31,384 nt of DNA from Bifidobacteriaceae bacterium (GTDB lineage Bacteria > Actinomycetota > Actinomycetes > Actinomycetales > WQXJ01). How positions within the stretch are numbered: the stretch's first letter is position 1; every line of letters begins with the position of its first letter. Below the pieces are notes generated by a model. The model made no database searches, was not told the origin of the DNA, and worked only from the letters and a program-made list of their open reading frames with translations. Location: NCBI GenBank assembly GCA_031279575.1, contig JAITIG010000128.1, positions 1 to 31,384 of the forward strand, given 5' to 3'. This document shows, in pieces, positions 1-12,266 of the stretch. The translations under genes were made by a program, and so were the position numbers.

Positions 1-342
1 CGTCCGGCCCCGGTCCGGAGCCCGGCTGCGGCGGTCCCCCGAACGGCGCCGGCCCGCCCGGCCCGCCCGGCCCGGAGCCCGGCTCCGGCGGCGCCCCGAC
101 CGGTGCCGGCCCGCCCGGCCCCGGCTCGTAGCCTGGCTGCGGCGGCGCCCCGAACGGCGCCGGCCCGCCCGGCCCGCCCGGCCCGGAGCCCGGCTCCGGC
201 GGCGCCCCGAACGGCGCCGGTCCGCCCGGCCCGCCCGGCCCGGAGCCCGGCTCCGGCGGCGCCCCGAACGGCGCCGGCCCGCCCGGCCCGGAGCCCGGCT
301 CCGGCGGCGCCCCGAACGGCGCCGGCCCCGCCTGGGGGACTG
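1..342 (-). repeat. Tandem in-frame 57/48-bp repeat encoding PAPFGAPPEPGSGPGG units
   Basis: About six copies of a unit centred on the plus-strand string GGCGCCCCGAACGGCGCCGG (near 31, 88, 143, 202, 257 and 305) follow each other. Spacing is mostly about 57 bp, with one 48-bp unit. Length differences are multiples of three, so the minus-strand reading frame is kept (16- or 19-residue units). Copies differ by a few substitutions, for example GPPQPG or APPQPGYEPG variants. This is a coding minisatellite inside the partial CDS. Confidence 0.8.
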
Positions 343-430
343 GCCCCAAACCCGGCCCGGCGCCCGGCGGCGCGGCCGAGGCCGCCTTGGGGCCAAATGG
401 CTCTGGGGTCGGATTAGTCGGTTCGCTCAT
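1..430 (-). CDS. Partial protein with Pro/Gly-rich tandem-repeat N-terminus (3' end outside window)
   Basis: An open minus-strand frame runs from ATG at 430 off the left edge (143 full codons, no stop). A Shine-Dalgarno-like GGGGAGAGG lies just upstream of the ATG, supporting this start. The product begins MSEPTNPTPEPFGPK and then becomes a low-complexity tract built of PAPFGAPPEPGSGPGG-like units, with no hydrophobic segment in the visible part. Such tails in actinobacteria often precede membrane domains (RDD, DUF4190 or similar) or act as cytoplasmic linkers, but the diagnostic part is not in the window and no function can be given. It is divergent from sua5. The same DNA is also open on the plus strand (103-417), but that frame is pure Ala/Arg/Pro and is taken as a shadow. 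Confidence 0.7.
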   Translation of the reverse strand, partial: MSEPTNPTPEPFGPKAASAAPPGAGPGLGPVPQAGPAPFGAPPEPGSGPGGPAPFGAPPEPGSGPGGPGGPAPFGAPPEPGSGPGGPGGPAPFGAPPQPGYEPGPGGPAPVGAPPEPGSGPGGPGGPAPFGGPPQPGSGPGPD

Positions 431-463
431 CTGCCTCTCCCCGGGTGCTCGCTGTACGCGTCA

Positions 464-492
464 ACCATAGCTACCACCTGCGCCCAAGTCAC
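464..492 (-). promoter_or_regulatory. Candidate promoter for the left-edge minus-strand gene
   Basis: On the minus strand GTGACT (487-492) is followed after exactly 17 nt by TATGGT (464-469). These match a -35/-10 pair at 4 of 6 and 4 of 6 positions and lie 34 nt upstream of the ATG at 430. A GC-rich inverted repeat (8-bp arms, 506-524) separates it from the sua5 start. Assignment is by pattern only. Confidence 0.35.
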
Positions 493-556
493 CCGCGCCG
501 CCGCGCCGGCCGCCCGGCGGCCGGGCCCCCACCAGCGCGCGGGCGCCTTCAGGCCG

Positions 557-562
557 TACAAT
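557..562 (+). promoter_or_regulatory. -10 element TACAAT placed for leaderless transcription of sua5
   Basis: TACAAT ends 7 nt before the ATG at 570, so transcription would be expected to begin at or next to the start codon. There is no good Shine-Dalgarno sequence before this ATG. Leaderless mRNAs with a TANNNT box 6-7 nt before the start codon are common in actinobacteria. No clear -35 hexamer is visible. Confidence 0.5.
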
Positions 563-569
563 CGCCGAG

Positions 570-1253
570 ATGCCTAACCACCGCGCCACGCCAGCCGACC
601 CGGCCGGTCTGGCGCGCGCCGCCCAGGCCATCGCCAGCGGCGGCCTGGTGGTGATCCCAACCGACACCGTCTACGGGGTGGCGGCCAATCCGCGCGACCA
701 GGCGGCCGCGGCGCGCCTGTTCGCCGCCAAAGGCCGCCCGGCCCACCTGGCGCTGCCCGTCCTGGTGCCCGATGCCGCCGCCGCGGCCGGCCTGGCCGCC
801 CGCCTGGGGCCGGCCGCCGCCGCCCTGATGGCGGCCTTCTGGCCCGGGCCGCTGACACTGGTGGTGGAGGCGGACCCGGCCGCGGCGCTCCACCTGGGCG
901 GGCCCGCCGGCGCCCGGGGGACCATCGCCCTGCGCCAGCCGGACCACCCGGCGGCGCTGGCGCTGCTCCGCTTGACCGGCCCGCTGGCTGTCACCTCGGC
1001 CAACCTGTCCGGCCAGCCACCCGCCCTGACCTGCGCTGAGGCGCTGCGCCAGCTGGGCGGGGCGGTGGCGGTGGGGCTCGAGGCGGGTGTGGCGCGGGGC
1101 GGGAAGGCCTCGACCATCGTCGATTTGGCGCGCGGCGGGTGCGCCGTGCTGCGCCCCGGCGCCGTGCCGGCCGGCGCGGTCCGGCGGGCGCTGGCGGCGG
1201 CGGGCCTGGCGCCCCAGCCGGCCGCGGCCGCCAGGGAGCGGGTCGCCCGGTGA
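570..1253 (+). CDS. sua5: L-threonylcarbamoyladenylate synthase (Sua5/YciO/YrdC/YwlC family)
   Basis: The 227-residue product is a YrdC-domain enzyme. The family makes threonylcarbamoyl-AMP from threonine, bicarbonate and ATP for the t6A37 modification of ANN-decoding tRNAs in the cytoplasm. Visible motifs in order are PTDTVYG (30-36), KGRP (54-57), WPGPLT (91-96), TSANLSG (142-148) and STIVDLARGG followed by LRPGAV near 180-198. The length fits the single-domain TsaC/YwlC-like form found in actinobacteria; the extra C-terminal Sua5 domain is absent. ATG 570 was chosen because the conserved domain starts about 20 residues later and a -10 box sits right before it. The end overlaps wecA by 4 bp (GTGA). 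The same gene precedes wecA and the atp operon in mycobacteria. Confidence 0.92.
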   Translation: MPNHRATPADPAGLARAAQAIASGGLVVIPTDTVYGVAANPRDQAAAARLFAAKGRPAHLALPVLVPDAAAAAGLAARLGPAAAALMAAFWPGPLTLVVEADPAAALHLGGPAGARGTIALRQPDHPAALALLRLTGPLAVTSANLSGQPPALTCAEALRQLGGAVAVGLEAGVARGGKASTIVDLARGGCAVLRPGAVPAGAVRRALAAAGLAPQPAAAARERVAR

Positions 1254-2392
1254 GAACCTACATGGTCTTGGCCCTGATCTCGGCGGTGGTGACGGCGCTG
1301 GCGGTGCCGCTGGTGCGCCGCTTCGCGCTGGCCACCGGGGCCGTCACGGCGGTGCGGGCGCGCGACATCCACACCAAGCCCACCCCCCGCCTGGGCGGCT
1401 TGGCGATGTGCCTGGGGGTGGCGGCCGGGCTGGGGGTGGCCTCCCAGACCACCTTCCTGCGGCCGTTGTTCACCGAGTCGAGCGCGCCTTGGGGGGTGTT
1501 GGGCGCGGCCGGCTTTGTCTGCCTGCTGGGCGCCTTCGACGACTGGTGGGACTTGAGCTGGCCCACCAAACTGGCCGGGCAGGTGCTGGCGGCGGGGTTC
1601 CTGGCCTGGCAGGGGGTGCAGCTGATCACGCTGCCCATCGGCGGGCTGACCATTGTCTCCGCCCGGGTCTCCCTGGTGGCGACCATCTTGGTGGTGGTGG
1701 CGGCGATCAACGCGATCAACTTCGTCGACGGCTTGGACGGCCTGGCGGCGGGCATCGTGGCGATCGGCTGCACCGCTTTCTTTGTCTACTCCTACCTGCT
1801 GACGCGCCAATCCGGGGCGACCAACTACGCCACCTTGGCGGCCATGGTCCTGGCGCTGACGGTGGGCGCCTGCGCCGGCTTCCTGCCCTACAACTTCAAC
1901 CCGGCCAAGATCTTCATGGGCGATTCGGGCGCGATGTTCCTGGGCCTGCTGTTCGCCGCCGCCACCATCTCGGTCACCGGCCAGGTCGACCCGGGCGCCT
2001 CGGCCGTCTCGCAGCGCCAGGCCGCGGCCGCCGCCTTGCCGGTGGTGCTGCCGTTCGCGGTGCTGGCGCTGCCGCTGCTGGACATGCTGCTGGCGGTGAC
2101 GCGCCGGATGCGGGCCGGCCAGTCGCCGTTCAAAGCCGACCGCATGCACCTCCACCACCGCCTGCTGCGCTTGGGCCACACCCAGCGCCGCGCCGTCGCC
2201 ATCATGTACGCCTGGACGGCGGTGCTGGCCTTTGGCGCGGCCGGCCTGGCGGTCTTCCGGGCCGGGCAGATGGCGCTGTTTGTGGCGGTAGGCTCGGTGG
2301 TGGCGTTCTGCCTCACCATCAACCCCTTCCAGGGCCGGCGCCGGCGCGGCCCGGGCAGACACAGCGCGCCGGGCGGGCCAGGCCAGGAGTAG
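1250..2392 (+). CDS. wecA: Undecaprenyl-phosphate N-acetylhexosamine-1-phosphate transferase (WecA/TagO/MraY family)
   Basis: A 380-residue polytopic membrane protein. The family transfers a sugar-1-phosphate, usually GlcNAc-1-P, from UDP-sugar to undecaprenyl or decaprenyl phosphate, starting cell-wall linker or surface glycan synthesis. Diagnostic motifs: FDDWWDLSWPTK (96-107, the Asp pair of loop 2), NAINFVDGLDG (154-164), FNPAKIFMGDSG (216-227) and the His-rich loop KADRMHLHHRLLRLGH (295-310), separated by about ten hydrophobic helices. The GTG at 1250 overlaps the sua5 stop and has AGGGAG 12 nt upstream; ATG 1262 is an alternative. An in-frame upstream extension to 1139 lies inside sua5 and is rejected. 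Mycobacterial orthologues sit in the same place (Rv1302) and start arabinogalactan linker synthesis; the sugar used here cannot be read from sequence. Confidence 0.92.
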   Translation: MRTYMVLALISAVVTALAVPLVRRFALATGAVTAVRARDIHTKPTPRLGGLAMCLGVAAGLGVASQTTFLRPLFTESSAPWGVLGAAGFVCLLGAFDDWWDLSWPTKLAGQVLAAGFLAWQGVQLITLPIGGLTIVSARVSLVATILVVVAAINAINFVDGLDGLAAGIVAIGCTAFFVYSYLLTRQSGATNYATLAAMVLALTVGACAGFLPYNFNPAKIFMGDSGAMFLGLLFAAATISVTGQVDPGASAVSQRQAAAAALPVVLPFAVLALPLLDMLLAVTRRMRAGQSPFKADRMHLHHRLLRLGHTQRRAVAIMYAWTAVLAFGAAGLAVFRAGQMALFVAVGSVVAFCLTINPFQGRRRRGPGRHSAPGGPGQE

Positions 2393-2398
2393 AGCACG

Positions 2399-2857
2399 AT
2401 GCCGCCAACCCCGCCAACCCCGCCAACCCCGCCCGCCCCGCCGCCGGCCGGGCGCCCGGAGGGCCTCGACTACCGCCGGATCTCGCTCCAACTGGGGCTG
2501 TTGGCGCTGGCCTTGGCCGGCGCCGGCGGCGCCTTGGGCTACTGGCTGGCTGGGCCCAAGGGTTTGGCGGGCGCTTTGCTGGGGGCGGCCATTGTGGGCT
2601 TGTTCTTCGCCTCGTCCGCCGCGGTGATGCATCTCAGCCGCACGGCCGAGGCCCAGGCGCGCAACCTCTTGCTGGCCTGGTTCGCCAAGCTGGTGGTCTT
2701 GTTCGGGGTGCTGCTGGCCTTGAACTCGGCCACCTTTATCAGCCGCCCGGTCCTCGGGGTGACCGTCCTGGCCGGCATTATCGGGTCTTTAGTCCTAGAA
2801 GGCCGGGTGGTCTGGAATGCGCGCGTCCCCCCTGGCGGCGGCCCCGCCAGGCCCTGA
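2399..2857 (+). CDS. AtpI-like small membrane protein preceding ATP synthase genes
   Basis: A 152-residue protein with a Pro-rich N-terminus (about 20 residues of TPP repeats from a 9-bp CCGCCAACC tandem) and then four hydrophobic helices (about 33-51, 56-74, 88-107, 112-131). Position directly before atpB and four-helix topology match the poorly conserved AtpI/Rv1303-type proteins, proposed to help assemble the c-ring or supply magnesium. That role is inferred from context, because no catalytic motif exists in the family. The ATG at 2399 has AGGAG 9 nt upstream, right at the end of wecA, so it belongs to the same transcription unit. It contains a rare TTA leucine codon near the C-terminus. 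Confidence 0.75.
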   Translation: MPPTPPTPPTPPAPPPAGRPEGLDYRRISLQLGLLALALAGAGGALGYWLAGPKGLAGALLGAAIVGLFFASSAAVMHLSRTAEAQARNLLLAWFAKLVVLFGVLLALNSATFISRPVLGVTVLAGIIGSLVLEGRVVWNARVPPGGGPARP

Positions 2858-2991
2858 GGCCGCCCGGCGGGCGGTCCAAGGTCCCGGGTGTGGTAGGTTT
2901 TTAGGCGGATTGCCTGATTAGCCCCCTGCCGAGGCAGGCCGCGGGCGCCCATGGACGGCGCGCCGGCGGAAGGTTCCTAGGAGTTGCGGAC
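2858..2991. other. Intergenic leader before atpB with inverted repeats
   Basis: This 134-nt gap is the largest within the sua5-atp block. It holds a GC-rich inverted repeat right after the atpI-like stop (CCGCCCG/CGGGCGG, 2860-2874), a T-rich patch with the -10-like TAGGTT (2894-2899), and the compact palindrome CCTGCC-GA-GGCAGG (2925-2938). AGGAG at 2979-2983 serves atpB. A promoter or attenuator for the atp operon is plausible, but no convincing -35/-10 pair was found. Confidence 0.3.
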
Positions 2992-4108
<1,117 letters not shown>

Positions 4109-4111
4109 GCC

Positions 4112-4675
4112 ATGTGGTTGGCTGCTGAAACCGCCGAGGGGGGCGCGCCGAAGGGCATCTGGCTGTTCATCCCCTCGCTCGACGAGCTTGTGATCTCGCT
4201 GGTCATCTTGGCGGTCATCGCGCTGGTGGTGGGCAAATACGGGGTGCCGCGCTACCTCAGAGTGCTCGACCAGCGGGCCGAGGCGATCGAGGGCGGCCTG
4301 GACCGGGCGCGCCAGGCCGAGGGCGAGATCGCCCGGGTGCGGGCCGGGCTTGGAGCCGAGCAGGAGGCCGCCCGGCTTGAGGCGGCGCGCCTGCGCGAGG
4401 AGGCCAAGGCGGACGCCGCCGCCATCGTGGCCGAGGCCAAAGCCAAAGCCGGCCAAGAGGCGCTGCGCGCCCAGGAGGCGGCCGGACGCCAAATCGCCTC
4501 CGAGCGCCGCGCCGCCGAAGTCTCGCTGCGGGCCGACTTGGGCGAGCTGGCGACCGAGTTGGCCGAGAAGATCGTGGGCGAGGCGCTGGAGGACTCCGCC
4601 CTGGCCGGGCGCGTCATCGACCGCTTCCTGGCAGACCTTGAGACCAGCCCGGCCCAGCCGGGCAAGGGCGCCTGA
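4112..4675 (+). CDS. atpF: F1Fo ATP synthase subunit b
   Basis: The 187-residue product has one membrane helix (about 27-45, ending VGKYGVPRYL) and then a long Ala/Glu/Arg-rich coiled-coil arm, the typical peripheral-stalk architecture linking Fo to F1. The N-terminus before the helix is slightly long (MWLAAETAEGGAPKGIW), as in other actinobacteria. The ATG follows the atpE stop after 3 nt; no strong Shine-Dalgarno is visible, so translation coupled to atpE is likely. The stop overlaps the atpH start (TGATG). Unlike mycobacteria, where delta is fused to a b-like segment, b and delta are separate here. Confidence 0.93.
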   Translation: MWLAAETAEGGAPKGIWLFIPSLDELVISLVILAVIALVVGKYGVPRYLRVLDQRAEAIEGGLDRARQAEGEIARVRAGLGAEQEAARLEAARLREEAKADAAAIVAEAKAKAGQEALRAQEAAGRQIASERRAAEVSLRADLGELATELAEKIVGEALEDSALAGRVIDRFLADLETSPAQPGKGA

Positions 4676-5523
4676 TGCAGGCGGGCAGCGCCGCCTCTTT
4701 GGCCGAGGCCAAGGCGCGGCTGGCCCAAACCCTGGCGGCGCCCAAAAGCCCGCCGGCCGGGCCGGCCGAGCCCGGCGAGCCGGTCGAGCCGGGACGCTTC
4801 GCGGCCGAGCTGTTCGCCCTGGTGGACGCGCTCGACGCGGACAAGGCCCTGCCCCGGGCCCTGACCAACCCGAACCGGGCGGCCGAGCCCAAACAGCGCC
4901 TGGTGCGCCAGGCCATGGCCGGCCACCTGCCCGCCGCGGTCGACTTCGCCGCCTGGGCCTGCGCCCTGCGCTGGTCCAAAGAGGGCGACTTGGCGGACGC
5001 GCTGGAGGAGCTGGCCTTCGACGCCGCCTTGGCCGGCGCCGCCCAGGCCGGCCGCCTGGAGCGGGTCGAAGCCGAGCTGTTCAGCCTCGACGCCGCCCTG
5101 GGCGAGCAGCGCGAGCTGCGCACCGCCCTGGCGGAGGCGGCCGCGCCGCCGGCCGCCCGGGCCAAACTGGTGCGGCGGGTCTTCGGCCCCGCCGTCTCGC
5201 CCGACACCCTGGCCCTGGCCGAGCGCGTCGCCGCCCACCCCCGCGGCCGGGGCGTGCGCCACTCGCTGGCCTTCCTCGGCGGCCTGGTGGCCGCCCGCCG
5301 CCAGCGGCTGGTCGCCATCGTGACCGCCGCCCGGCCGCTCAGCCAAGCCCAGCAGGACGCCTTGGCCCGGGCGCTGTCCGGGACCTACGGCCGCGCGGTC
5401 CAACTGGGGGTGGCGGTGGACCCCGCCTTGGTCGGCGGGGCGCGCGTGCGCGTCGGCGACGACGTCTTGGACGGCGCCCTGGCCACCCGCTTCGCCCAAG
5501 CCCGCCGCCTCCTGGCAGCCTGA
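4675..5523 (+). CDS. atpH: F1Fo ATP synthase subunit delta
   Basis: The 282-residue delta subunit (OSCP homologue) joins the b-dimer to the top of the alpha3beta3 head. It is longer than the roughly 180 residues of E. coli delta, which is usual for actinobacteria. The N-terminal part contains a Pro/Glu-rich insert around residues 24-42, then helical bundle sequence. The conserved C-terminal part includes RQRLVAIVTAARPLSQAQ and GARVRVGDDVLDGALATRF. The ATG overlaps the atpF stop by one base (TGATG), implying translational coupling. A 47-nt gap leads to atpA. Confidence 0.9.
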   Translation: MQAGSAASLAEAKARLAQTLAAPKSPPAGPAEPGEPVEPGRFAAELFALVDALDADKALPRALTNPNRAAEPKQRLVRQAMAGHLPAAVDFAAWACALRWSKEGDLADALEELAFDAALAGAAQAGRLERVEAELFSLDAALGEQRELRTALAEAAAPPAARAKLVRRVFGPAVSPDTLALAERVAAHPRGRGVRHSLAFLGGLVAARRQRLVAIVTAARPLSQAQQDALARALSGTYGRAVQLGVAVDPALVGGARVRVGDDVLDGALATRFAQARRLLAA

Positions 5524-5570
5524 CCCAACCGACTTGACAAGCCAACCGACCCTGCTTGAGGAAAGAGAAC

Positions 5571-7202
<1,632 letters not shown>

Positions 7203-7207
7203 GGGCG

Positions 7208-9659
<2,452 letters not shown>

Positions 9660-9662
9660 GCC

Positions 9663-9941
9663 ATGGCGCGGGAGCTGACGGTTGAGATCGCCGACTGGAC
9701 CGGCCAGGTGTGGCGCGGCCCCGGCCACTTTTTCACCGCCCCGACCACCGAGGGCTCGATCGGCATCTACCCCCGCCACGAGCCCCTGCTGGCGCTGCTG
9801 AGGCCGGGCGAGGTCAAAGTCGAGCTGCCCGGCGCCGGGTCCGGCGTGGTCAAAGCGCGTGTCTCCGGCGGGTTCTTGTCCGTCGATTCCGATATTGTGA
9901 CGGTGGTCGCCGACGAGGCGGAGCTCGTGGGCGGCGATTGA
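9663..9941 (+). CDS. atpC: F1Fo ATP synthase subunit epsilon, short form
   Basis: The 92-residue product is the N-terminal beta-sandwich of epsilon only (APTTEGSIGIYPRHEPLLALLRPGEV and GGFLSVDSDIVTVVADEAEL). The C-terminal two-helix domain that in E. coli and Bacillus can inhibit ATP hydrolysis is missing: the gene stops right after the last beta-strand. Short epsilons of this size are known in several actinobacterial families, so this is probably lineage-typical, not a truncation. ATG 9663 is 3 nt after the atpD stop, with AAGGAG 12 nt upstream. Confidence 0.93.
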   Translation: MARELTVEIADWTGQVWRGPGHFFTAPTTEGSIGIYPRHEPLLALLRPGEVKVELPGAGSGVVKARVSGGFLSVDSDIVTVVADEAELVGGD

Positions 9942-9974
9942 CGTCCATTTGGCTCGAGCCCGGGAGGCCTTCTC

Positions 9975-10385
9975 ATGCCGCATGCGCTGGCGGTGGCCCT
10001 GACCTGGCTCGGCCTGGCGGCGGTGGGGCTGGCCGGCTTGTTTTGGCTGCGCTGGCAGTACCTCAAGGCGCGGCCCGGCTTTTTCCCCTGCTACGTGGTT
10101 GTGGCCAAGGGGGCGGGGAGGCGCGAGCGGCCCGGTTTGGCCACCTTCACGCCGATGGCGTTGGAGTGGTTTTCCCGCGACTCCCTCAGCCCCGGAGCGG
10201 CCCTTAGCTGGCCGCGCCGGGGCTTGCTGATCAAAACCCGCGACGCGGCCGGCTTGAAGGCCGGCTGGCAGGCGGTCCAGTTGGAGTCCGGCGGCGCCGC
10301 CTACCTGCTGCTGATCTCGCGCGGGGCCTCTACTGGCCTGTTGTCCTGGATCGAGGCCGGCCCCACCGGCGGCGAGCCGGTCTGA
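9975..10385 (+). CDS. DUF2550-like single-pass membrane protein
   Basis: A 136-residue protein with one N-terminal helix (about 5-27) followed by a basic, Trp-rich cytoplasmic part (FFPCYVVVAKGAG, PMALEWFSRDSLS, GWQAVQLESGGAAYLLLISRGASTGLLSWIEAG). Size, topology and position immediately after atpC match the actinobacterial DUF2550 family (Rv1312 type), whose function is unknown. GGGAGG lies 8 nt before the ATG. The last 85 bp overlap the convergent cobalamin adenosyltransferase gene. Confidence 0.8.
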   Translation: MPHALAVALTWLGLAAVGLAGLFWLRWQYLKARPGFFPCYVVVAKGAGRRERPGLATFTPMALEWFSRDSLSPGAALSWPRRGLLIKTRDAAGLKAGWQAVQLESGGAAYLLLISRGASTGLLSWIEAGPTGGEPV

Positions 10386-10978
10386 GCCCCGCCCGCGGGG
10401 CCCCGGCGCGGCTGCCACAGCTCCTCGCGGCCGCAGGCGGCGGCCCGGGCCATCAAGAACAGCGCGTCCGAGATCCGGTTGAGCCAGACCAGCGCCGCCG
10501 AGTTGAGCCCGCCCGGCTGGTCCACCCCGCGGGCCTGGGCCGCCGCCCAGGCCGCCCGCTCGGCCCGGCGGGCCACGGCGGTGGCGAGGTGGAGTTGGGC
10601 GGCCGGCATCGGCCCGCCCGGCAGCGCGAACGAGCGCAGCGGGCCGAGCTGCTCGGACAGGTCCCGCGCCACCGCCGCCCAGCCTTGCGCCAAAGCCGCG
10701 CCGGCCCGGGGGCTGGGGCGGGCGCCGGCCGGTGCGGCGGGCAGCGGGGTGGCCAGGTCGGCGCCGACGTCGAAGCATTCTTGCTGCAGCCGCTGCGCCA
10801 GTTGGTCAAGGGCCGGCGCCAGCCCGGCGGCGCGGGCCACCCCGAGGGCGGCGTTGGCCTCCGCCAGGGCGCCGACGGCCTCGATCAGCGGGTCGGCTTT
10901 GGACACCCGCGACATGTCCGCCAGGTGGGTGCGCCCGGCGTCGCCGCCGGTTGTGGTGATCTTGGAAAGCACTACCAT
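10301..10978 (-). CDS. pduO: Cob(I)alamin adenosyltransferase, PduO type
   Basis: A 225-residue five-helix ATP:cob(I)alamin adenosyltransferase that makes adenosylcobalamin. The C-terminal signature is complete: AVARRAERAAWAA, then LNRISDALFLMARAA; FDVGADLATP and RSFALPGGP are also typical. The N-terminal ATP loop reads KITTTGGDAGRTHL, a variant of the usual TKTGDDGTT in which the G-D-x-G-x-T core remains. ATG 10978 is chosen because the family starts about here; the longer open frame up to 11680 is antisense to the GH3 gene. The last roughly 28 codons overlap the DUF2550-like gene convergently. The mycobacterial orthologue (Rv1314c) has the same position and orientation. Confidence 0.9.
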   Translation of the reverse strand: MVVLSKITTTGGDAGRTHLADMSRVSKADPLIEAVGALAEANAALGVARAAGLAPALDQLAQRLQQECFDVGADLATPLPAAPAGARPSPRAGAALAQGWAAVARDLSEQLGPLRSFALPGGPMPAAQLHLATAVARRAERAAWAAAQARGVDQPGGLNSAALVWLNRISDALFLMARAAACGREELWQPRRGPAGGAQTGSPPVGPASIQDNRPVEAPREISSR

Positions 10979-10985
10979 GCCAGGC

Positions 10986-10991
10986 ACCCTA
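10986..10991 (-). promoter_or_regulatory. -10 element TAGGGT placed for leaderless pduO transcription
   Basis: On the minus strand TAGGGT is followed by 7 nt and then the ATG at 10978. It fits TANNNT and the spacing expected of a leaderless start. The AGGG within it could alternatively act as a Shine-Dalgarno sequence, so the reading is ambiguous. Confidence 0.35.
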
Positions 10992-11036
10992 CCGGGCGGC
11001 GCCGCCCGGCCCACCGCCCCGGCGCCGCCTGTGCCC

Positions 11037-11042
11037 CATAAT
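11037..11042 (+). promoter_or_regulatory. -10 element CATAAT placed for leaderless GH3 lipoprotein transcription
   Basis: CATAAT (5 of 6 match to TATAAT) is separated from the GTG at 11049 by only 6 nt and no Shine-Dalgarno sequence is present. This AT-rich patch is conspicuous in otherwise about 80% GC surroundings. Transcription would start at or next to the GTG. Confidence 0.5.
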
Positions 11043-11048
11043 TGTCCG

Positions 11049-12266
11049 GTGACGCTACCTCGCAAGCCCCTGCGGCTGCTGGCCGGCGGCGCGGCGCTGC
11101 TCGGCTTGGCCGCCTGCGCGCCGGGCGGCGGGGCCGGCCCCGCCGGCGCGCCCACCGCCCGGCCCACCGCCACGGCCACCGCCAGCCCGGCGCCGGCCGC
11201 GCCGGCCAAGACCGCCCCGCCCGCGCCCGCGGCCGACTGGGCGGGTGAGACCCTGGCCGCCATGACGCTGGAGCAGAAGGCCGGCCAGCTGGTCATGGCG
11301 CCGCTGACGGCCGCCTCGGACGCGGACGGCGTGCGCCGCGCCATCGCCCAGCGCCACGTTGGGGCGGTGCTGCTGCTCGGGGGCGGCTGGGGCTCGGCCG
11401 CGCAGGTCAAGCAGGTGGTCGACTCGCTCAGCGGGCCGGACGGCGCCGCCCCCGGGCTGTGGGTGGCGGTGGACCAGGAGGGCGGCCAGGTCCAGCGGCT
11501 CGACGGCGCCGGCTTCGACGCCATCCCCGCCGCTTTGGAGCAGGGCCGCTGGGACGCCGCCGAGTTGGAGCGCCGGGCCCGGACCTGGGGCGAGCAGCTG
11601 GCGGCGGCCGGGGTCAACTTGGACCTGGCGCCGGTGGTGGACACGGTCGACCCGGCCCACCGGGCCGCCAACGCGCCCATCGGCGCGCTTGGGCGCGACT
11701 ACGGCCTGGACGCGGCCGGCAACGCCGAGCACGCCCAGGCCTTCGCCCGCGGGCTGGCCGGCGCCGGGGTGGGGGCGGCTTTGAAGCACTTCCCGGGCCT
11801 GGGGCGCGTCCAAGGCAACACTGACTTCACCGCCGAGGGCACCACCGACCAGGCCACCGGCCCGGACGACCCGGCCGTCCAGGCCTTCGCCCAGGCCATG
11901 GCGGCCGAGCCGGCCATGGTGATGGTGTCGCTGGCGACCTACGCCAAACTCGACCCGGCGTCCCCGGCGGCGCTGTCCCCGGCGGTGGTGGGCGGCCTGC
12001 TGCGCGGCCAGCTGGGCTGGCAGGGCGTGGTCATCTCGGACTCGATGACGGCGGCGGCCCTCCAGCAGGTGCCCGCCAGCCAGCGGGCGGTCCGGTTTGT
12101 CGAGGCGGGCGGCGACATCGCCTGCTTCGGGGACCTGGCGGACGCCCTGGCCGCCCTCGACGCCTTGGTTGAGCGGGCGGGCTCGGACGAGGCCTTCGCG
12201 GCCCTGGTGGAGGCCGCGGCGGGCCGCGTCCTGGCGGCCAAGGCGCGCCAGGGGCTGGGCCGGTGA
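11049..12266 (+). CDS. GH3 family lipoprotein (LpqI/NagZ-like beta-N-acetylglucosaminidase)
   Basis: A 405-residue secreted lipoprotein: basic n-region, hydrophobic core, lipobox GLAAC with C23 as predicted lipidated residue, then a Thr/Ala/Pro linker to about residue 60. The GH3 barrel follows: [40 protein letters not shown] (246-260) and the nucleophile D331 in [12 protein letters not shown]. The family removes N-acetylhexosamine from peptidoglycan fragments, which fits a role outside the membrane in wall turnover. The usual KHFPGHG and Asp-x-His acid/base dyad are not intact (L251 and TDF instead), so specificity is uncertain. GTG 11049 was chosen because it yields the signal peptide. Overlaps nucS by 4 bp. 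Confidence 0.85.
   Translation: MTLPRKPLRLLAGGAALLGLAACAPGGGAGPAGAPTARPTATATASPAPAAPAKTAPPAPAADWAGETLAAMTLEQKAGQLVMAPLTAASDADGVRRAIAQRHVGAVLLLGGGWGSAAQVKQVVDSLSGPDGAAPGLWVAVDQEGGQVQRLDGAGFDAIPAALEQGRWDAAELERRARTWGEQLAAAGVNLDLAPVVDTVDPAHRAANAPIGALGRDYGLDAAGNAEHAQAFARGLAGAGVGAALKHFPGLGRVQGNTDFTAEGTTDQATGPDDPAVQAFAQAMAAEPAMVMVSLATYAKLDPASPAALSPAVVGGLLRGQLGWQGVVISDSMTAAALQQVPASQRAVRFVEAGGDIACFGDLADALAALDALVERAGSDEAFAALVEAAAGRVLAAKARQGLGR

Noticed and set aside
103..417. Plus-strand 104-residue Ala/Arg/Pro frame at the left edge
   Set aside because: It is the complement of the repeat-coding minus-strand gene, which has a start codon with Shine-Dalgarno and better codon bias.
671..2632. 653-codon minus-strand open frame antisense to sua5/wecA
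   Set aside because: Composition is Arg/Gly/His/Gln-rich without domain motifs, and it lies wholly opposite genes with strong family motifs; a GC-bias shadow.
5534..5539. TTGACA before atpA as an internal promoter
   Set aside because: A perfect -35 match, but no -10-like hexamer occurs at 15-19 nt spacing before the atpA Shine-Dalgarno.
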